Assembly: GCF_004341165.1 (NCBI RefSeq)
Contig: NZ_SLZR01000009.1
Span: 62,001-126,000 of the forward strand
Length of the DNA: 64,000 bases
Reading direction: 5' to 3'
DNA from: Reinekea marinisedimentorum
GTDB lineage: Bacteria > Pseudomonadota > Gammaproteobacteria > Pseudomonadales > Natronospirillaceae
Numbering within the stretch: the first letter of the stretch is position 1; every line of letters begins with the position of its first letter. A program made the position numbers and the translations under genes. Shown here piece by piece: positions 61,602 to 64,000 of this stretch. A model generated the notes under the pieces. It saw nothing but the letters and a program-made list of their open reading frames with translations, was not told the origin of the DNA and did no database searches.

Positions 61602-62609
61602 TTACCGGTGACGAACGCGTGGATTAATCACACCGTAGGTGAGATCAACCAGCAGGTTAGTAATGATAATGATCACCGCGATCATCAGCAGACCGCCCTG
61701 AACCACCGGGTAGTCGCGGCGGCCAATGGCTTCGATCAGCCACTTGCCAATGCCCGGCCAGGCAAAGATGGTCTCGGTAAGAATGGCACCGGAAAGCAAG
61801 GTGCCAATTTGCAGGCCGATCACGGTAATCACCGGGATCAGCGCATTGCGCAACGCGTGCTTCATAACCACACGGATGGGCGAAAGCCCCTTGGCGCGCG
61901 CGGTACGAATGTAATCTTCGCCCAGCACTTCCAGCATGGAGGAACGGGTCATGCGGGCAATCACCGCCATAGGAATGGTGCCGAGCACCACAGATGGCAG
62001 AATTAAATGATGCAGCGCTGAGGCCACTGCGCCTTCTTCGCCGGAAAGCCAGGCGTCGATAATCATAAAGCCGGTCACTTCATCAACCCAGAACATCACG
62101 TCGATACGCCCGGAAACCGGGGTGAGATCGAGCTGGATCGACATAAACAGAATGAGCAGTAAGCCCCACCAGAAGATGGGCATCGAATAGCCGGTGAGTG
62201 AAATCGTCATCACCGTGTGGTCGAGCACGCTGCCGCGTTTTACGGCCGCCAGAATGCCCAGTGGCAGACCTACCAGAGCCGCAAAAACAGCGGCAAAAAA
62301 CGCCAGCTCAATGGTCGCCGGGAATAGGGTTAAAAATTCGTCCATGACCGGTTCGCGGGTGACGAACGAGGTACCTAAGTCGCCTTTCAGTACGTTGCCG
62401 GTATAGACCAGATATTGCTGGATGATGGGTTTATCCAACCCCAGTGTCTTTTCCATCTCGGCGCGTTGTTCTGCCGATACGCCACGTTCGCCGCCCATAA
62501 TGGTGACCGGGTCGCCGGGGATCAGGTGAATCAGGGAAAAGGTCAGAATTGAGACGCCAATGAAGGTCGGTATCACCATACCCAGGCGTTTTAGAATGTA
62601 TTGGATCAT
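61602..62609 (-). CDS. dppB: Dipeptide ABC transporter permease DppB-like
   Basis: A 335-residue permease with the family opening MIQYILKRLGMVIPTFIGVSILTF, then HLIPGDPV, and the loop YIRTARAKGLSPIRVVMKHALRNALIPV that docks the ATPase. Six helices are expected. A hairpin with T-tract in the spacer upstream probably reduces its expression relative to the binding protein. Confidence 0.92.
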   Translation of the reverse strand: MIQYILKRLGMVIPTFIGVSILTFSLIHLIPGDPVTIMGGERGVSAEQRAEMEKTLGLDKPIIQQYLVYTGNVLKGDLGTSFVTREPVMDEFLTLFPATIELAFFAAVFAALVGLPLGILAAVKRGSVLDHTVMTISLTGYSMPIFWWGLLLILFMSIQLDLTPVSGRIDVMFWVDEVTGFMIIDAWLSGEEGAVASALHHLILPSVVLGTIPMAVIARMTRSSMLEVLGEDYIRTARAKGLSPIRVVMKHALRNALIPVITVIGLQIGTLLSGAILTETIFAWPGIGKWLIEAIGRRDYPVVQGGLLMIAVIIIITNLLVDLTYGVINPRVRHR

Positions 62610-62621
62610 GTCAGGGCCTAA

Positions 62622-62653
62622 TAAAAATTCGGCGCAACCATTAAGGTTGCGCC
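62622..62653 (-). terminator. Partial terminator between dppA and dppB
   Basis: On the minus strand GGCGCAACC pairs perfectly with GGTTGCGCC around TTAAT, followed by GAATTTTT. Its place after the binding-protein gene fits attenuation that keeps dppA expression above the rest of the operon. Confidence 0.8.
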
Positions 62654-62681
62654 GCTTATTACATCGTTTTATTTCGCCTGG

Positions 62682-64000
62682 TTAGTCGGCAAGGGTTACT
62701 TCGTAGAAGTCGTGCTTACCGAACGGGCTCATCTTGTAGCCAGACACTTCTTTACGCATCGGTTCAAACACAACGGAGTGGGCCACAGTAATCCACGGCG
62801 CCTGATCTTTGAAGATCACCTGAGCTTCTTCATAGAGCTTGGTGCGCTCGCTGATATCCGCAGTCACCTTCGCCGTTTCGAGCAGGCTGTTAAACTCGTT
62901 GTCACACCAGAACGCACGGTTACCGCCCGATTCAGCCGCAGGGCAACCCAGCAATACGTACAGGAAGTTATCCGGATCGCCATTGTCGCCGGTCCAGCCT
63001 AACAGTACGGTATCGTGTTCGCCTTCTTTTGAACGCTGCAGGTATTCACCCCACTCGTAGGAAACGATTTCCGCTTCAACGCCCACTTTCGCCCAGTCTG
63101 CCTGCATCAGCTCAGCCATGCGCTTTGCATTCGGGTTGTACGGGCGCTGTACCGGCATGGCCCAGATGTTGGTTTTAAAACCATCCGGATAGCCTGCGTC
63201 GGCCAGCATTTTCTTGGCGATTTCAGGGTTGTAGTCGTAGTCGATTACATTCTCGTTGTAAGACCACATTGTGGGTGGGATCGGGTTCTTAGCCACTTCA
63301 CCGGCACCCTGGAAGACGGCATCCAAGATGGCATTTTTATCGGTTGCCATGTTCAGCGCCTGACGCACCAGCTGGTTATCGAACGGAGCTTTCTGAGTGT
63401 TGAATGCCAGGTAACCGACGTTCAAACCGTTAGACTGCATGACGTTGATGTCGTCATCGGCTTTCATCTGTTCAATATCGGCCGGGTTCGGGTAAGGCAT
63501 GTGGTGACACTCGCCCTTCTTCAGCTTGGCATAACGTACGGAGGCGTCCGGAGTGATGGAGAATACCAGACGGTCGATGTCTGCCCTGCCTTCCCAGTAA
63601 GCGTTGTGCGCCTCATAGCGAACAACCGAGTCTTTCTGATAGTAAGCCAGAATGAACGGACCGGTACCGATAGGGGTTTTATCAACCTGTTCCGGCGTAC
63701 CGGCATCCATCATGGCATCGCCGTATTCGGCCGACATGATGGACGCGAAATCCATCGCCATATTGGCCAGGAAGGTAGCATCGGCCTTGGTCAGGTTAAA
63801 GCGAACGGTCATGTCATCCACTTTTTCGATGCTGTCGATGATGTTGGCCATATCCATGTAACCGAAGTATTTGTACTCCTGATTACTGACGCTATGGTAC
63901 GGGTGGTCTTCCAGTAGCTGACGGTTAATGCTGAATAGTACGTCATCGGCATTGAAGTTACGGCTCGGGCGGAAGTCTGTGCGCTGGTGGAACTTAACGC
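62682..64000 (-). CDS. dppA: Dipeptide ABC transporter binding protein DppA-like, N-terminus outside window
   Basis: About 439 C-terminal residues of a family 5 solute-binding protein; the frame runs through the window edge, so the signal peptide is not seen. Early visible motifs RPSRNFNADDVLFSINRQ and later YNPNAKRMAELMQADWAKVG are typical of DppA/SapA, as is QSNGLNVGYLAFNTQKAPFDN. It captures dipeptides, and in some species haem or aminolevulinate, in the periplasm. It is the first gene of the dpp operon in this window. Confidence 0.92.
   Translation of the reverse strand, partial: VKFHQRTDFRPSRNFNADDVLFSINRQLLEDHPYHSVSNQEYKYFGYMDMANIIDSIEKVDDMTVRFNLTKADATFLANMAMDFASIMSAEYGDAMMDAGTPEQVDKTPIGTGPFILAYYQKDSVVRYEAHNAYWEGRADIDRLVFSITPDASVRYAKLKKGECHHMPYPNPADIEQMKADDDINVMQSNGLNVGYLAFNTQKAPFDNQLVRQALNMATDKNAILDAVFQGAGEVAKNPIPPTMWSYNENVIDYDYNPEIAKKMLADAGYPDGFKTNIWAMPVQRPYNPNAKRMAELMQADWAKVGVEAEIVSYEWGEYLQRSKEGEHDTVLLGWTGDNGDPDNFLYVLLGCPAAESGGNRAFWCDNEFNSLLETAKVTADISERTKLYEEAQVIFKDQAPWITVAHSVVFEPMRKEVSGYKMSPFGKHDFYEVTLAD

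Noticed and set aside
1-64000. tRNA and rRNA genes
   Set aside because: I looked through the intergenic regions for tRNA arms and rRNA sequence and saw none; a covariance-model search would be needed to be certain.

Overview
The window looks like chromosome of a gammaproteobacterium of mid-50s percent GC. TamA/TamB, RadA, a YacL (UPF0231) protein, a PA4642-type protein, a DUF3530 protein, CpdB, NrdR-Rib-NusB and a Dpp operon together suggest a marine Oceanospirillales-like lineage (Reinekea or Saccharospirillum type). This is a guess from gene content, because no rRNA is present. I saw no rRNA, tRNA, CRISPR array, prophage or complete insertion sequence.

Layout. 0-7.7 kb: a cut-off unknown gene, then leftward genes for CpdB, a zinc-ribbon protein, a DASS-type anion transporter, dGTPase and two DsbA-family oxidoreductases. 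7.9-15 kb: a fructan/sucrose module with a LacI repressor, a binding protein, two ABC permeases, a GH32 fructosidase and a fructokinase. It has clear palindromic operators but no ABC ATPase. 15.0-15.7 kb: a graveyard holding a yacL 3' fragment fused to a deleted copy of the second DsbA-like gene, then a 164-bp foldback MITE. 15.7-20.5 kb: an M16 peptidase, yacL and radA. 20.5-32.6 kb: a CTAG-rich repeat, a PA4642-type gene, tamAB, a second CTAG-rich repeat, a diguanylate cyclase with a universal stress protein, and an MdlAB-like exporter.

32.7-41.7 kb is the most interesting part. A sigma54 activator with a cysteine-bearing PAS domain is followed by twin inverted-repeat enhancer sites and a well-spaced sigma54 promoter. 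Next come three NifX/orange-protein-like metal-cluster proteins, two MinD-like ATPases carrying two [4Fe-4S] motifs each, a DUF89 protein, a molybdate-type ABC transporter without the usual regulatory C-terminus on its ATPase, and a DUF364 heavy-metal-chelation protein. The core resembles the orange protein (ORP) complex of anaerobic Desulfovibrio, whose ORP carries a Mo-Cu cluster. Linkage to an oxyanion importer, DUF89 and DUF364 suggests one metal import, cluster assembly and ATPase system. The downstream half is clearly AT-richer than its surroundings.

41.7-47.4 kb: two convergent c-di-GMP genes, one a LacI-type ligand-binding domain fused to GGDEF-EAL without a DNA-binding domain. 47.5-54.3 kb: a second full MITE, a DUF3530 gene, rpe, HAD phosphatase, EamA exporter, stress protein, unknown gene, second fructokinase and cytochrome c. 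54.3-58.7 kb: a DnaA-box-like cluster, then nrdR-ribD-ribBA-ribH-nusB without riboflavin synthase, ended by an 88-bp-period REP array. 58.7-64 kb: a leftward dppABCDF operon whose dppA runs off the window.

A recurring theme is that three unrelated repeat families (MITE remnant, CTAG array, REP array) each provide the stop codon of a neighbouring gene.
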